Assembly (NCBI RefSeq): GCF_000719095.1
Contig: NZ_JOEH01000002.1
Coordinates: forward strand, 307,806-371,805
Origin: Streptacidiphilus jeojiense
Lineage (GTDB): Bacteria > Actinomycetota > Actinomycetes > Streptomycetales > Streptomycetaceae
Length of the DNA: 64,000 nucleotides
Reading direction: 5' to 3'
A program made the position numbers and the translations under genes. The notes beneath the pieces were generated by a model that saw only the letters and a program-made list of their open reading frames with translations, searched no databases and had not been told where the DNA came from. This document shows, piece after piece, positions 8,864-17,025 of the stretch (position 1 is the stretch's first letter; each line of letters starts with the position of its first letter).

Positions 8864-10654
8864 TCAGGACGCGGGGCCCCAGTCGGTCGGGCTGGTGGTG
8901 AACCGGTCGGGTGAGGTGAGCAGGAGGTTGAGCACGGAGGCCGCGGGCCCGCCGTAGCCGACCGTGTAGACGCCGCCGGCCAGGTTCCCCAGTTCCTGCG
9001 GTGTGGGCGCGACGGGGAAGTGGAAGGTGGACGGGGTCTGGCTGGTGAGCACCAGTTGGATCCGGTCCCCTGCCGGGATCTTGGTGAGGTTGGACAGCAG
9101 CGAGATGTCGTAGCGGGTGGTGCGGCCGGGGGTGACCGGCTGCGAACTCGCCTGGGTGAACGGGTGGCTGGGCTTGAGCAGGGTGCCGCCCTGGCCGTAC
9201 CAGCTGGTCAGCGGGGACAGCGCCCGCTGGCTGCCGAGCAGTACGCCGTCGGCCTGCTTGGTCACCGTGCCGTCGGGGGCGACGATGTTGAGCGTGGCGC
9301 TCAACTCGGTGTCGGTGGCGGTCGAGGAGGCGTAGACGGTCACGTCCGACGGACCGTCAAGAACCGCTGCCGAGGCCAGCGGGCTGCTGGTGTAGGTCAG
9401 CGAGTTGGTGGTGCTGGCCGGGGCCCAGGCCAGGGTGTCGTCGGCACCGCTGCCGGCCGGGGTGCGGCTGAGCGTGCCCTTGCCGAGGTAGTAGCTGCTG
9501 GCGTCGCCGGACGGCGGCCACGCCGCGGTGTCGGTCCACCGGTTCGCGCCGTTCTCGAACAGGTGCAGCGGGGTGGAGGTGTCGGCCATCCCGGTCTTCT
9601 CGCCCTTGAGCCAGGTGTCGAACCACTCCAGCCGCTGGTTCTGCAGGGTGGTGGCGTTGACGTTCTCCCCGTGCGTCCACGGGCCTACGATCGCCTGGTA
9701 GCGGCCGGTGACCGGCTCGCCGGCGGTGATCGGGGCGGTCAGCGGACGGTGGTAGTAGGCGTTCTGCGCCGCGACGTAGTCGCCCAGGTTCCCGCCCGGG
9801 AACAGGTCGTTCCAGCCCGCCTCGGTCAGCGCCGGGATGCCGTTGGCCACGATGGTGGGCATCAGCTTCTGCACGTCGAGCTGCTGCCAGTAGGCGTTGT
9901 CGTAGGCGTCGGAGCCGCCGGTGGCCTGCTGGGCGACCACGACCGACTGCGGGTCGGTGGCGGGGTCGTCCTCCGGGCCGCGCGGTTCGGCCCGGCCGAT
10001 GCCGGCGACGAACGGGGTGGGGATCCCGCCGTTGGCGGTCAGGTCGTTGTAGAAGTCGGAGTCGGTGCAGAACGGGGTGATCGCCTTGAGCGCGGAGTCG
10101 GTGCCGACCGCCGCGGCGGTGAACCACTGGTCCACGCCCAGGTAGGAGCAGCCGTCCAGGCCGACTCGCCCGTCCGAGCCGGCCAGGCTGCGGGCCGCCC
10201 AGTCCACCAGTTCCGCGCCGTCCTGGCCCTGGCGCTGCCCGAACCAGGAGAGCTGGCCGCCCGAGGCGCCGGTGCCGCGCACCGCGGAGGCGACGTAGAT
10301 GTATCCGCGCTGGACGAAGTAGTCCCCGGGGGTGGTCGGGTCCGACTGCGCGCTGCCGTAGGGGTTCTGAGTGAGCAGCACCGGGAAGGTGCCGGTGGCC
10401 CGGGCCCCGGTGGCCGGGTCGGTGGGGTAGACCACCTCGGCGGAGATGGTCACCCCGTCGTCCATCTTCACCGAGACGTTCACCGGGGCACTCACCCCGT
10501 AGGCGGCCGCTTCGGGCGTCCAGGCCGGGTGCGACGCCGCGCCGGCGGCGGGGGCGAGGGCGGTGCTGACCAGGGTGGCCGCGGCGAGTCCGGTGGCGAG
10601 GGTGGACGCGTTCGGATGCCGGCGGAGGAGGGCGAGCGGCGTTCGTGTGCTCAT
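8864..10654 (-). CDS. Secreted S15/CocE-type hydrolase (Xaa-Pro dipeptidyl-peptidase-like)
   Basis: 596 residues. The start is the ATG of MSTRTPLALL because GGAG lies 6 nt before it; an in-frame ATG four codons upstream lacks this. The signal peptide ends near AGAAS. The alpha/beta-hydrolase part has the S15 nucleophile elbow G-C-S-Y-L-G and the catalytic His in VGPWTHG. The C-terminal jelly-roll domain typical of CocE/X-Pro dipeptidyl peptidases begins at about residue 370. The family cleaves Xaa-Pro dipeptides or esters, here extracellularly. The gene is monocistronic and 79 nt downstream of the YaaH transporter gene. Confidence 0.85.
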   Translation of the reverse strand: MSTRTPLALLRRHPNASTLATGLAAATLVSTALAPAAGAASHPAWTPEAAAYGVSAPVNVSVKMDDGVTISAEVVYPTDPATGARATGTFPVLLTQNPYGSAQSDPTTPGDYFVQRGYIYVASAVRGTGASGGQLSWFGQRQGQDGAELVDWAARSLAGSDGRVGLDGCSYLGVDQWFTAAAVGTDSALKAITPFCTDSDFYNDLTANGGIPTPFVAGIGRAEPRGPEDDPATDPQSVVVAQQATGGSDAYDNAYWQQLDVQKLMPTIVANGIPALTEAGWNDLFPGGNLGDYVAAQNAYYHRPLTAPITAGEPVTGRYQAIVGPWTHGENVNATTLQNQRLEWFDTWLKGEKTGMADTSTPLHLFENGANRWTDTAAWPPSGDASSYYLGKGTLSRTPAGSGADDTLAWAPASTTNSLTYTSSPLASAAVLDGPSDVTVYASSTATDTELSATLNIVAPDGTVTKQADGVLLGSQRALSPLTSWYGQGGTLLKPSHPFTQASSQPVTPGRTTRYDISLLSNLTKIPAGDRIQLVLTSQTPSTFHFPVAPTPQELGNLAGGVYTVGYGGPAASVLNLLLTSPDRFTTSPTDWGPAS

Positions 10655-10733
10655 GCAGGTCTCCATTGACTGTGGTGCAGGTGCCGGGCCGCGCGTGGGT
10701 GGCGCTGGGCGGCCGGGCCGGGTGGGGGTTGTC

Positions 10734-11474
10734 TCAGGCGCCGAGGGCGGGTGCGGCTGCGGCCGGACCGCTGAAGCGGGTCAGCGGGAAGAGCGGGAAG
10801 ACCGTGCGGCGCAGGGTGTCGTTGGCCAACTCGGCCAGCACGACGTAGAAGGCGACCGCGGCCAGCACGATCTCGGCCCAACCCGCCGCGTGCAGTGCGG
10901 AGTCGACCGGCACGCCGGAGCTGGTCGCGCCGAGGTAGGCGATGGCCAGCAGCACGATGGTGAGGTCCAGCAGGCAGAAGGCGGTGAGGGTGACGGCGTT
11001 GGTGCCCAGGCTGGCGATGGTGAAGACGACGGTGACCACCAGCCAGGCGAGCAGGAACACCCCGAGTGCCTGGACCACGGCGTGGTGGGCCTGGCCCGCG
11101 AGGGCCTGCGGCGTGGCCCCGGTGCCGGCGCCCGCGGCGACCACCTCGGCAGCGATGTGCGGGGCCACGTAGAACTCGATGGCCGTGTAGCCCAGCCAGA
11201 AGGCGCCGTAGGCGGTGAGGAACGCGGCGACGAAGGTGGTGCCGGCGGCCAGGGCGAAGAACCCGGCGACCATCTGCACGATGCCGCCGTAGAAGAACGT
11301 CCCGGTCAGGATCACCGAGCTGCCCGCCGCGTTCATCGCGCCGGTGGTGGACAGGCCGAGTGCGAGCGAGCACCAGGCGAAGCCGGCGGCACCGACGGCA
11401 ATCGCGTGTCCGATGCGGGGTGGCGCGGCTGAAGCGGGGGACGGACCCGCGGGGGAGACGGACGTGGCTGTCAT
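10734..11474 (-). CDS. GPR1/FUN34/YaaH-family acetate/carboxylate transporter
   Basis: 246 residues with six hydrophobic segments. The first reads GAAGFAWCSLALGLSTTGAM and the second starts FFYGGIVQMVAGFFALAAG, the conserved YaaH/SatP core FYGG..Q..AG. The family moves acetate and other short-chain carboxylates. The ATG is chosen over a GTG three codons upstream because AAGGG lies 8 nt before it. Its promoter region carries a near-palindromic operator right after a plausible -10, so it is probably repressed by a TetR-type protein. Confidence 0.88.
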   Translation of the reverse strand: MTATSVSPAGPSPASAAPPRIGHAIAVGAAGFAWCSLALGLSTTGAMNAAGSSVILTGTFFYGGIVQMVAGFFALAAGTTFVAAFLTAYGAFWLGYTAIEFYVAPHIAAEVVAAGAGTGATPQALAGQAHHAVVQALGVFLLAWLVVTVVFTIASLGTNAVTLTAFCLLDLTIVLLAIAYLGATSSGVPVDSALHAAGWAEIVLAAVAFYVVLAELANDTLRRTVFPLFPLTRFSGPAAAAPALGA

Positions 11475-11512
11475 GACAAGCACCCTTCGTTGGATGTTGC
11501 AGGACGTGCGAC

Positions 11513-11558
11513 CAACCGAACGGTCGGTAGTGTTCGCGCGTCAGTGCAGCACTGTCAA
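11513..11558 (-). promoter_or_regulatory. Promoter and TetR-like operator of the YaaH gene
   Basis: On the minus strand: -35 TTGACA (11553-11558), an 18-nt spacer and -10 AACACT (11529-11534). The near-palindrome ACCGACCGTTCGGTT (11513-11527) follows immediately. A repressor bound there would cover the transcription start. Confidence 0.5.
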
Positions 11559-11568
11559 GGGCTGTCCG

Positions 11569-11724
11569 GGATATGAGATATCCGCTTCTGTGGAGGGTGC
11601 TCCGTCCGATATCGCCGCAGGTCAGCGAGGTGATTGATGGAGTCGTCGTGGCGGTGCGGCGGAAATTCGGGCCTTGGGGACCAATTGGATGAAATGTATC
11701 CGCTTTCGCTCGCATAAGCGGATA
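11569..11724. promoter_or_regulatory. Cluster of AAGCGGATA sites upstream of the membrane protein
   Basis: The 9-mer occurs three times: inverted at 11579-11587 and 11697-11705, direct at 11716-11724. The last two form a perfect 9-bp inverted repeat with a 10-nt loop. The first overlaps a second palindrome, GGATAT-GAG-ATATCC (11569-11583). The segment is unusually AT-rich for this window. It probably contains operators for the gene at 11788; the regulator is unknown. Confidence 0.55.
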
Positions 11725-11787
11725 CTATGCATCCGTATAGCGGTTCGGCCTGCCGTGCCGCACCCTCGACGACCGACAGGACCACTC

Positions 11788-12312
11788 ATGTCCCAGCCCA
11801 CTCCGCCCGAGCTCGCCCCTCCCGCCGCCCGCCGGGCGGTGGCGATCGCCGCCGCGCTGCTGGCGGCGATCGTGGTGGGCGGCCTGCTCGACACCGCCAT
11901 CGCCGCCATCGCCCACTCCGCCGGCGCCTCCCGGCAGTTCAAGCCGCTGGAAGCCGGGTCCTACTCCAGCTTCACCGCCTTCGGCGTCCTGATCGGCGCG
12001 GCCGGCTGGGCGATCGTGCGCAGGCGCGCCCGCGATCCCAGGGCGCTGCTCGTCCGGCTCGCACCGCTGGTACTCGCGCTGTCCTTCATTCCCGACCTGC
12101 TGCTGCTCGCCGTCTCCGCCCAGGCCGACGCCGCAGCCGTGATCGCCCTGCTCGCCATGCACATCGTGGTCGCGGCCTGCGCGATAGCGAGCTATCTCTG
12201 GGCGTTGCCGCTGGCGGCGACCTCGCAGCGGCGGTCGCCGGATCAGAGCTCGGTGGACCAGTCCCTGGTCTCGACGGCCTCCTTGAGGAAGGACAGGAAC
12301 CGGGCGGCGTAG
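11788..12312 (+). CDS. DUF6069-like four-helix membrane protein
   Basis: 174 residues with four hydrophobic segments (about residues 12-40, 58-75, 88-110 and 115-140). The layout and the RRAVAIAAALLAAIVVGGLL start resemble the DUF6069 group of actinobacterial inner-membrane proteins, whose function is unknown. ATG preceded by ACAGGA at 7 nt. Its last 70 bp overlap the 3' end of the convergent E2 gene, so the C-terminal 23 residues are encoded antisense to the acyltransferase. The upstream AAGCGGATA sites suggest dedicated regulation. Confidence 0.6.
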   Translation: MSQPTPPELAPPAARRAVAIAAALLAAIVVGGLLDTAIAAIAHSAGASRQFKPLEAGSYSSFTAFGVLIGAAGWAIVRRRARDPRALLVRLAPLVLALSFIPDLLLLAVSAQADAAAVIALLAMHIVVAACAIASYLWALPLAATSQRRSPDQSSVDQSLVSTASLRKDRNRAA

Positions 12313-13448
12313 CCGCCGTCGACGGCCCGGTGGTCGAAGGTGAGGGCGAGGTTGCCGACCGGATGGACCACCACGGCGTGGCTGCCGTCCGGGAGGGGGA
12401 CGGCCACCGGGCGGGGCCGTACCGCGTCGGTGGCCAGGATCGCCACCTGCGGCTGGTTGATGATCGGCGCCGTCAGCAGGGTGCCGTAAGGGCCGGGGTT
12501 GCTGATGGTGAAGGTGCCCTCGGCGTAGGCGTCCGGGCCGAGGCGGTTCGCCCTGGCTCCGGCGACCAGCGCGGAGATCTCGCGGGCGGTGGCCCGCAGC
12601 CGCTTGTCGGCGGCGTCCTGCACCACCGGAACGACCAGTCCGTCGGCGTCCAGGTCGACGGCGATCCCGAGATTGATCCGGCGGTGGACCAGCAGCGCGT
12701 TGTCGCCCACGGAGGCGTTCAGGTGCGGGAAGGCCGCGAGTGCGTCGACCACCGCCCTGGCCACGAACGGCAGATAGGTCAGACTGAAGCCCTCCGACTC
12801 GCGCCAGGACTGCGCCGCGGCGCGGCGGACCCGGTCCAGGTTGTGGAAGTCGACCTCGATGGCCATCAGGGTGTGCGGCGAGGTCGCCTTGGAGCGCACC
12901 ATGTGCTCGGCCGTCAGGCGACGCCGGGTGCTGAAGGGGACGGTCAGCGTCCGATCGGGGTTCGCGGGGGAGGTGACCGCTGCGGCGGCGGGCCCGGGAA
13001 CGGGCGGTGCGGCTTCGGCCACGGCCCCGGGCGCCGCCGGCGCCTCGGCCGCGGCGGTCAGGACGTCGGCGCGGGTGATCCGGCCGCCTGGCCCGGTGCC
13101 GGTCACCTGATCGGCCGTCAGTTCGTGCTCGGCGAGCAGCCGCCGCACCAGCGGCGAGAGCGTCCCGTGGCGGGCCCCGGCCCCGGCTCCGGCTCCGGCA
13201 TCGGTATCGGCGACCGCGCCGGTGCCGATGACCGCGAGGCGGGTGCCGACCGGGACGGTGTGGTCCGCCGCGACCAGGATCTCGGTCAGGATGCCGGTCG
13301 TCGTGGCCGGTATCTCGGTGTCGACCTTGTCGGTGGACACCTCGAAGAGCGGCTCTCCCTCGGTCACCGGATCACCGGCCTTGTGCAGCCAGCGGGTGAG
13401 GGTGGCCTCGGCGACGGTCTCGCCGAGCTGGGGCATGGTCACGTCCAT
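12243..13448 (-). CDS. Dihydrolipoamide acyltransferase (E2) of a 2-oxoacid dehydrogenase complex
   Basis: 401 residues in E2 order. A lipoyl domain covers about residues 1-76, with the lipoylated Lys in FEVSTDKVDTEIPA. A peripheral subunit-binding domain lies at about residues 95-130 (LSPLVRRLLAEHELTADQVT). An Ala/Pro linker leads to the catalytic domain, ending with the active-site motif TFDHRAVDGGYAARFL. It transfers the acyl group from E1 to CoA. Last gene of a six-gene operon with E1alpha, E1beta and an aldehyde dehydrogenase. No E3 gene is present, so lipoamide dehydrogenase must come from elsewhere. Confidence 0.92.
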   Translation of the reverse strand: MDVTMPQLGETVAEATLTRWLHKAGDPVTEGEPLFEVSTDKVDTEIPATTTGILTEILVAADHTVPVGTRLAVIGTGAVADTDAGAGAGAGARHGTLSPLVRRLLAEHELTADQVTGTGPGGRITRADVLTAAAEAPAAPGAVAEAAPPVPGPAAAAVTSPANPDRTLTVPFSTRRRLTAEHMVRSKATSPHTLMAIEVDFHNLDRVRRAAAQSWRESEGFSLTYLPFVARAVVDALAAFPHLNASVGDNALLVHRRINLGIAVDLDADGLVVPVVQDAADKRLRATAREISALVAGARANRLGPDAYAEGTFTISNPGPYGTLLTAPIINQPQVAILATDAVRPRPVAVPLPDGSHAVVVHPVGNLALTFDHRAVDGGYAARFLSFLKEAVETRDWSTEL

Positions 13449-13486
13449 GGGGTGGTGTGCTCCGTTCGGTTGCGGTCGTCGGCCGG

Positions 13487-14989
13487 TCACCAGGAGACGG
13501 CGATGTACTTGGACTCGGTGAACTCCAACAGCCCCTCGTGGCCGCCCTCGCGGCCGATGCCGCTCTGCTTGGTGCCGCCGAAGGGCGCGGCCGGGTCGGA
13601 GACCACACCCCGGTTCAACCCGACCATGCCGGAGTCGAGTTGCTCGGACACCCGGAGGCCGCGGGCCAGGTCGCCGGTGTAGACGTAGGAGACCAGGCCG
13701 TACTCGGTGGCGTTCGCCAGGCGTACCGCCTCGTCCTCGGTGGCGAAGGCGACGACCGGGGCCACCGGCCCGAAGACCTCCTCCCGCAGCACCGGCGCGT
13801 CCGGCGGCACCTCCGCCAGCACGGTCGGCGGGTAGTAGAACCCCGGGCGGTCCAGTGCCTCGCCGCCCGTCACCACCCGGGCGCCGGCCGCCACGGTGTC
13901 GGCGACCAACTGGGCGACCTTGTCCCGGCTCGCCGCGTTGACCAGCGGGCCCAGGCCCACCCCTGGCTCCAGACCCGGTCCGACGGTGAGCGCGTCCATG
14001 GCCTGCGCCAGGCGGCGGGTGAACTCGGCGGCCACCGGCTGCTCGACGTAGAAGCGGTTGGCCGCGGTGCAGGCCTCGCCGCCGTTGCGCATCTTGGCGA
14101 CCATGGCGCCGGCCACGGCCTGGTCCAGGTCGGCGTCGGCGAAGACCAGGAAGGGGGCGTTGCCGCCCAGCTCCATCGAGCAGTTGACCACGGTGCGGGA
14201 GGCGGCGGCCAGCAGGGTGCGGCCGACCTCGGTCGAGCCGGTGAAGGACAGCTTGCGGACCCGGGGGTCGTCCAGCATCGCCGAGACCACCGCCCCGGAG
14301 CGGCGCGAAGGCAGCACGTTCACCACCCCGTCCGGCGCGCCGGCCTCCTCGAAGAGGGCGGCGACGGCCAGCGCGGTCAGCGGGGTGTCGCTCGCGGGCT
14401 TGAGGATGACGGTGCAGCCGGCCGCCAGCGCGGGCCCGATCTTGCGGGTGGCCATCGCGGCCGGGAAGTTCCATGGCGTGACCAGGACGGACACCCCCAC
14501 CGGCTGACGCAGCACCAGGATCCGGTTGGCGCCGGAGGGGGCGGTCTGCACGCTGCCCAGGCCGCGGACGGCCTCCTCGGCGTACCAGCGGAAGAATTCG
14601 GCGGCGTAGGAGACCTCGGCCCGGGCGTCGGTGAGCGTCTTGCCGTTCTCCAGCACGATGAGCTCGGCGAGCTCCTCGGCCCGGTCCGTCATCAACTCGA
14701 AGACGCGGGTGAGCAGTTCGGCGCGGCGGCGCGGGGCGGTGGCGGCCCATCCGGGCAGGGCCGCCGCTGCCGCCCCGACCGCGTCGAGGCCGTCCTGGAC
14801 GGTGGCGTCGGCGGTGTCGGCGATCCGCTCGCCGGTGGACGGGTCGAGCACCTCGATCCGCGACCCGTCGCCGGAGGGGCGCCAACGGCCGCCGACGAAC
14901 AGCTCGGTGGGTACCTTGTCGATCTGCAGTCGCTTCGGTGACCGGGGCGACTGGGGCGAGCGGGGCGACTGGGGCGGGTTCGGAGTCAC
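13487..14989 (-). CDS. NAD(P)-dependent aldehyde dehydrogenase (succinate-semialdehyde type)
   Basis: 500 residues. Catalytic features are VTPWNFPAAMATRKIGPALA (Asn169-type), MELGGNAPFLVF with the general-base Glu, and NGGEACTAANRFYV with the catalytic Cys. The sequence is closest in feel to the succinate-semialdehyde dehydrogenase branch. The first 20 residues contain a PQSPRS repeat encoded by a short tandem repeat, absent from typical homologues. The GTG start overlaps the E1beta stop (GTGA), so translation is coupled. In the operon it probably oxidises a semialdehyde made by the hydroxyacid dehydrogenase encoded first. Confidence 0.9.
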   Translation of the reverse strand: MTPNPPQSPRSPQSPRSPKRLQIDKVPTELFVGGRWRPSGDGSRIEVLDPSTGERIADTADATVQDGLDAVGAAAAALPGWAATAPRRRAELLTRVFELMTDRAEELAELIVLENGKTLTDARAEVSYAAEFFRWYAEEAVRGLGSVQTAPSGANRILVLRQPVGVSVLVTPWNFPAAMATRKIGPALAAGCTVILKPASDTPLTALAVAALFEEAGAPDGVVNVLPSRRSGAVVSAMLDDPRVRKLSFTGSTEVGRTLLAAASRTVVNCSMELGGNAPFLVFADADLDQAVAGAMVAKMRNGGEACTAANRFYVEQPVAAEFTRRLAQAMDALTVGPGLEPGVGLGPLVNAASRDKVAQLVADTVAAGARVVTGGEALDRPGFYYPPTVLAEVPPDAPVLREEVFGPVAPVVAFATEDEAVRLANATEYGLVSYVYTGDLARGLRVSEQLDSGMVGLNRGVVSDPAAPFGGTKQSGIGREGGHEGLLEFTESKYIAVSW

Positions 14990-15963
14990 TGGTCCATCGC
15001 CTTCTGGACGGTAGCGGTGATGCGGTCCACCGAGGGGATCGCCAGGTCCTCCAGCGCGTCGGCGGACGGCAGCGGGATGTGCGGGGTGGTGATCCGCACC
15101 GGTGGGGCGTCGAGGTCGAAGAACTGCTCCTCGGCGACGATGGAGACCAACTCGGCTCCCCAGCCGCACAGTCGGGGGTTCTCCTCGACCGTGAACAGCC
15201 GTCCGGTGGCCCCGACGGACTCCAGGATCGTCCGGGTGTCCAGCGGCACCAGGGAGCGGACGTCGACCACGGTGCAGTCGATGCCGACCGCGGCCAGCCG
15301 CTCGGCGGCCTCCAGGCTGCGCGGGACCATGGTGCCCAGCGCCACCAGGGTGGCGTCCCCGCCCTGGCGCAGCACCTTGGCGGTGCCCAGGGTGTCGGTG
15401 ATCTCCCCGTCCGGGACCTCGCCGCGGGTGGGGTAGAGGGCCTTCTGCTCCAGGAAGACGACCGGGTCGGGGTCGCGGACGGCGGCGGACAGCAGCCCGA
15501 TCACGTCGACCGGGCTGGAGGGGACCACGACCTTCAGCCCGGGCACGGCCATCGCCCAGTTCTCCACGGACTGCGAGTGCTGGGCGCCGAACCGCAGGCC
15601 GCCGCCGTTCCCGGCGCGGATCACCAGCGGGAAGGAGACCTGACCGTTCGTCATGTAGCGGCTCTTGGCGATTTCGTTGACCACGATGTCCCAGCACACC
15701 GCGAAGAAGTCGCTGAACATGATCTCGGCGATCGGGCGCAGCCCGGTCATCGCCGCGCCCATCGCGGCGCCGAGGATGGCCTGTTCGCTGATGGGCGTGT
15801 CGCGCACCCGCACCGGGCCGAACTCGTCCAGCAGCCCGACGGTGGCCTTGAACACCCCGCCCGCCTCGGCCACGTCCTCGCCGATGAACAGCACACCGTG
15901 GTCGCGCCGCATCTCCTGGGCGATGCCGCGGGCCACCGCTTCGCGGTAGGTCAGTTCCGCCAT
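14986..15963 (-). CDS. 2-oxoacid dehydrogenase E1 beta subunit
   Basis: 325 residues, the standard E1beta length. It starts MAELTYREAVARGIAQEM, with GEDVAEAGGVFKAT and SEQAILGAAMGAAM in the pyrimidine-binding half and the transketolase C-terminal domain after about residue 190. It pairs with the E1alpha encoded immediately upstream; the genes overlap by 13 bp. The subunit pattern is that of acetoin/pyruvate-type complexes as much as branched-chain ones, so the oxoacid substrate is uncertain. Confidence 0.92.
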   Translation of the reverse strand: MAELTYREAVARGIAQEMRRDHGVLFIGEDVAEAGGVFKATVGLLDEFGPVRVRDTPISEQAILGAAMGAAMTGLRPIAEIMFSDFFAVCWDIVVNEIAKSRYMTNGQVSFPLVIRAGNGGGLRFGAQHSQSVENWAMAVPGLKVVVPSSPVDVIGLLSAAVRDPDPVVFLEQKALYPTRGEVPDGEITDTLGTAKVLRQGGDATLVALGTMVPRSLEAAERLAAVGIDCTVVDVRSLVPLDTRTILESVGATGRLFTVEENPRLCGWGAELVSIVAEEQFFDLDAPPVRITTPHIPLPSADALEDLAIPSVDRITATVQKAMDQ

Positions 15964-17006
15964 GACGATCCTCCGTCCGCCCACACGTCCTTCATGAGCA
16001 GTTCGTGGCCGGGCGTGGCGCCGGCCTTGGCTTCCTCGGTGGCCCGGTCGACGGCCGACCGGGTCTCCTCCTCGATGGCCTGCAGCTCCGCGTCGGTGAC
16101 CCCGGCTTCCAGCAGGCGGGCGCGGTACCGCGGCAGCGGGTCCCGGGCGAGCCACTCGTCGACCTCCTGCTGCGGCCGGTACTTGGCCGGATCGGCCCGG
16201 GAGTGGCCGCCGTGACGGTAGGTCAGCGCCTCGATCATGGACGGTCCGCCGCCGGTCCGGGCCAAATCCAGTGCGGTGAGCGCCGCCTGGTGGACCGCGT
16301 CCGCGTCGTTGCCGTCGACCACGACCGGGTCCAGCCCGTAGGCGCCGGCGCGATCGGCGGCCGGACGCGGCACGGCGGTGATGGTGCTGGTGCGGGTGTA
16401 CTCCATGTAGAGGTTGTTCTCGCAGACGAACACCACCGGCAGCTTCCAGATCACCGCGAGGTTCAGGGCCTCGTGGAAGGCGCCGATGTTGGTGGTGCCG
16501 TCGCCGAAGAAGGCGACCGAGACCTGCCCGCTCTGGCGGTACTGGGCGCTCCAGGCCGCGCCGCAGGCGATCGGCAGGTGCGCGCCGATGATCGCGTAGG
16601 AGCCCATCACCCCGTGCTCCACGCTGGTGAGGTGCATCGAGCCGCCCTTACCCGCCATCAGACCGTTCTCCCGGCCCAGGAGTTCGGCGAGCACCGGACC
16701 CATCGGCACGCCCCTGGCCAGGGTGTGCGCATGGCCGCGGTAGGTGGCGAAGGTGTAGTCGTCCGCACGCATCGCCAGGCCGAAGCCGGCGGCGATGGCC
16801 TCCTGGCCCAGCGAGAGGTGGCTGGTGCCCTTGACCAGGCTCTGCAGGAACAGGTCGTAGGCGCGCTGCTCGAACTGGCGCAGCTCCACCTGCATCCGGT
16901 ACAGCGCCAGGGCGGTGGCGCGGTCGGGCGGGGGCGGCGCCGGCGGCGCGGAGGCGTCCTCGGCGGGACGGACGGCGGCCGTGCCGGTGCTGGTTGCTCT
17001 TGCCAT
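15951..17006 (-). CDS. 2-oxoacid dehydrogenase E1 alpha subunit
   Basis: 351 residues. The thiamine diphosphate motif GDGTTNIGAFHEALNLAVIW runs to the closing Asn in CENNLYMEYT. GKGGSMH, also present, is typical of acetoin- and pyruvate-dehydrogenase-type E1alpha. The N-terminal 28 residues are a Pro/Ala tail. AGGAG lies about 6 nt before the ATG. It forms an alpha2beta2 E1 with the next gene and feeds the E2 at the end of the operon. Acetoin-type activity is suggested by GGSMH but not proven. Confidence 0.92.
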   Translation of the reverse strand: MARATSTGTAAVRPAEDASAPPAPPPPDRATALALYRMQVELRQFEQRAYDLFLQSLVKGTSHLSLGQEAIAAGFGLAMRADDYTFATYRGHAHTLARGVPMGPVLAELLGRENGLMAGKGGSMHLTSVEHGVMGSYAIIGAHLPIACGAAWSAQYRQSGQVSVAFFGDGTTNIGAFHEALNLAVIWKLPVVFVCENNLYMEYTRTSTITAVPRPAADRAGAYGLDPVVVDGNDADAVHQAALTALDLARTGGGPSMIEALTYRHGGHSRADPAKYRPQQEVDEWLARDPLPRYRARLLEAGVTDAELQAIEEETRSAVDRATEEAKAGATPGHELLMKDVWADGGSSWRN

Positions 17007-17025
17007 GTCGCTCCTAGGTCGAAGG

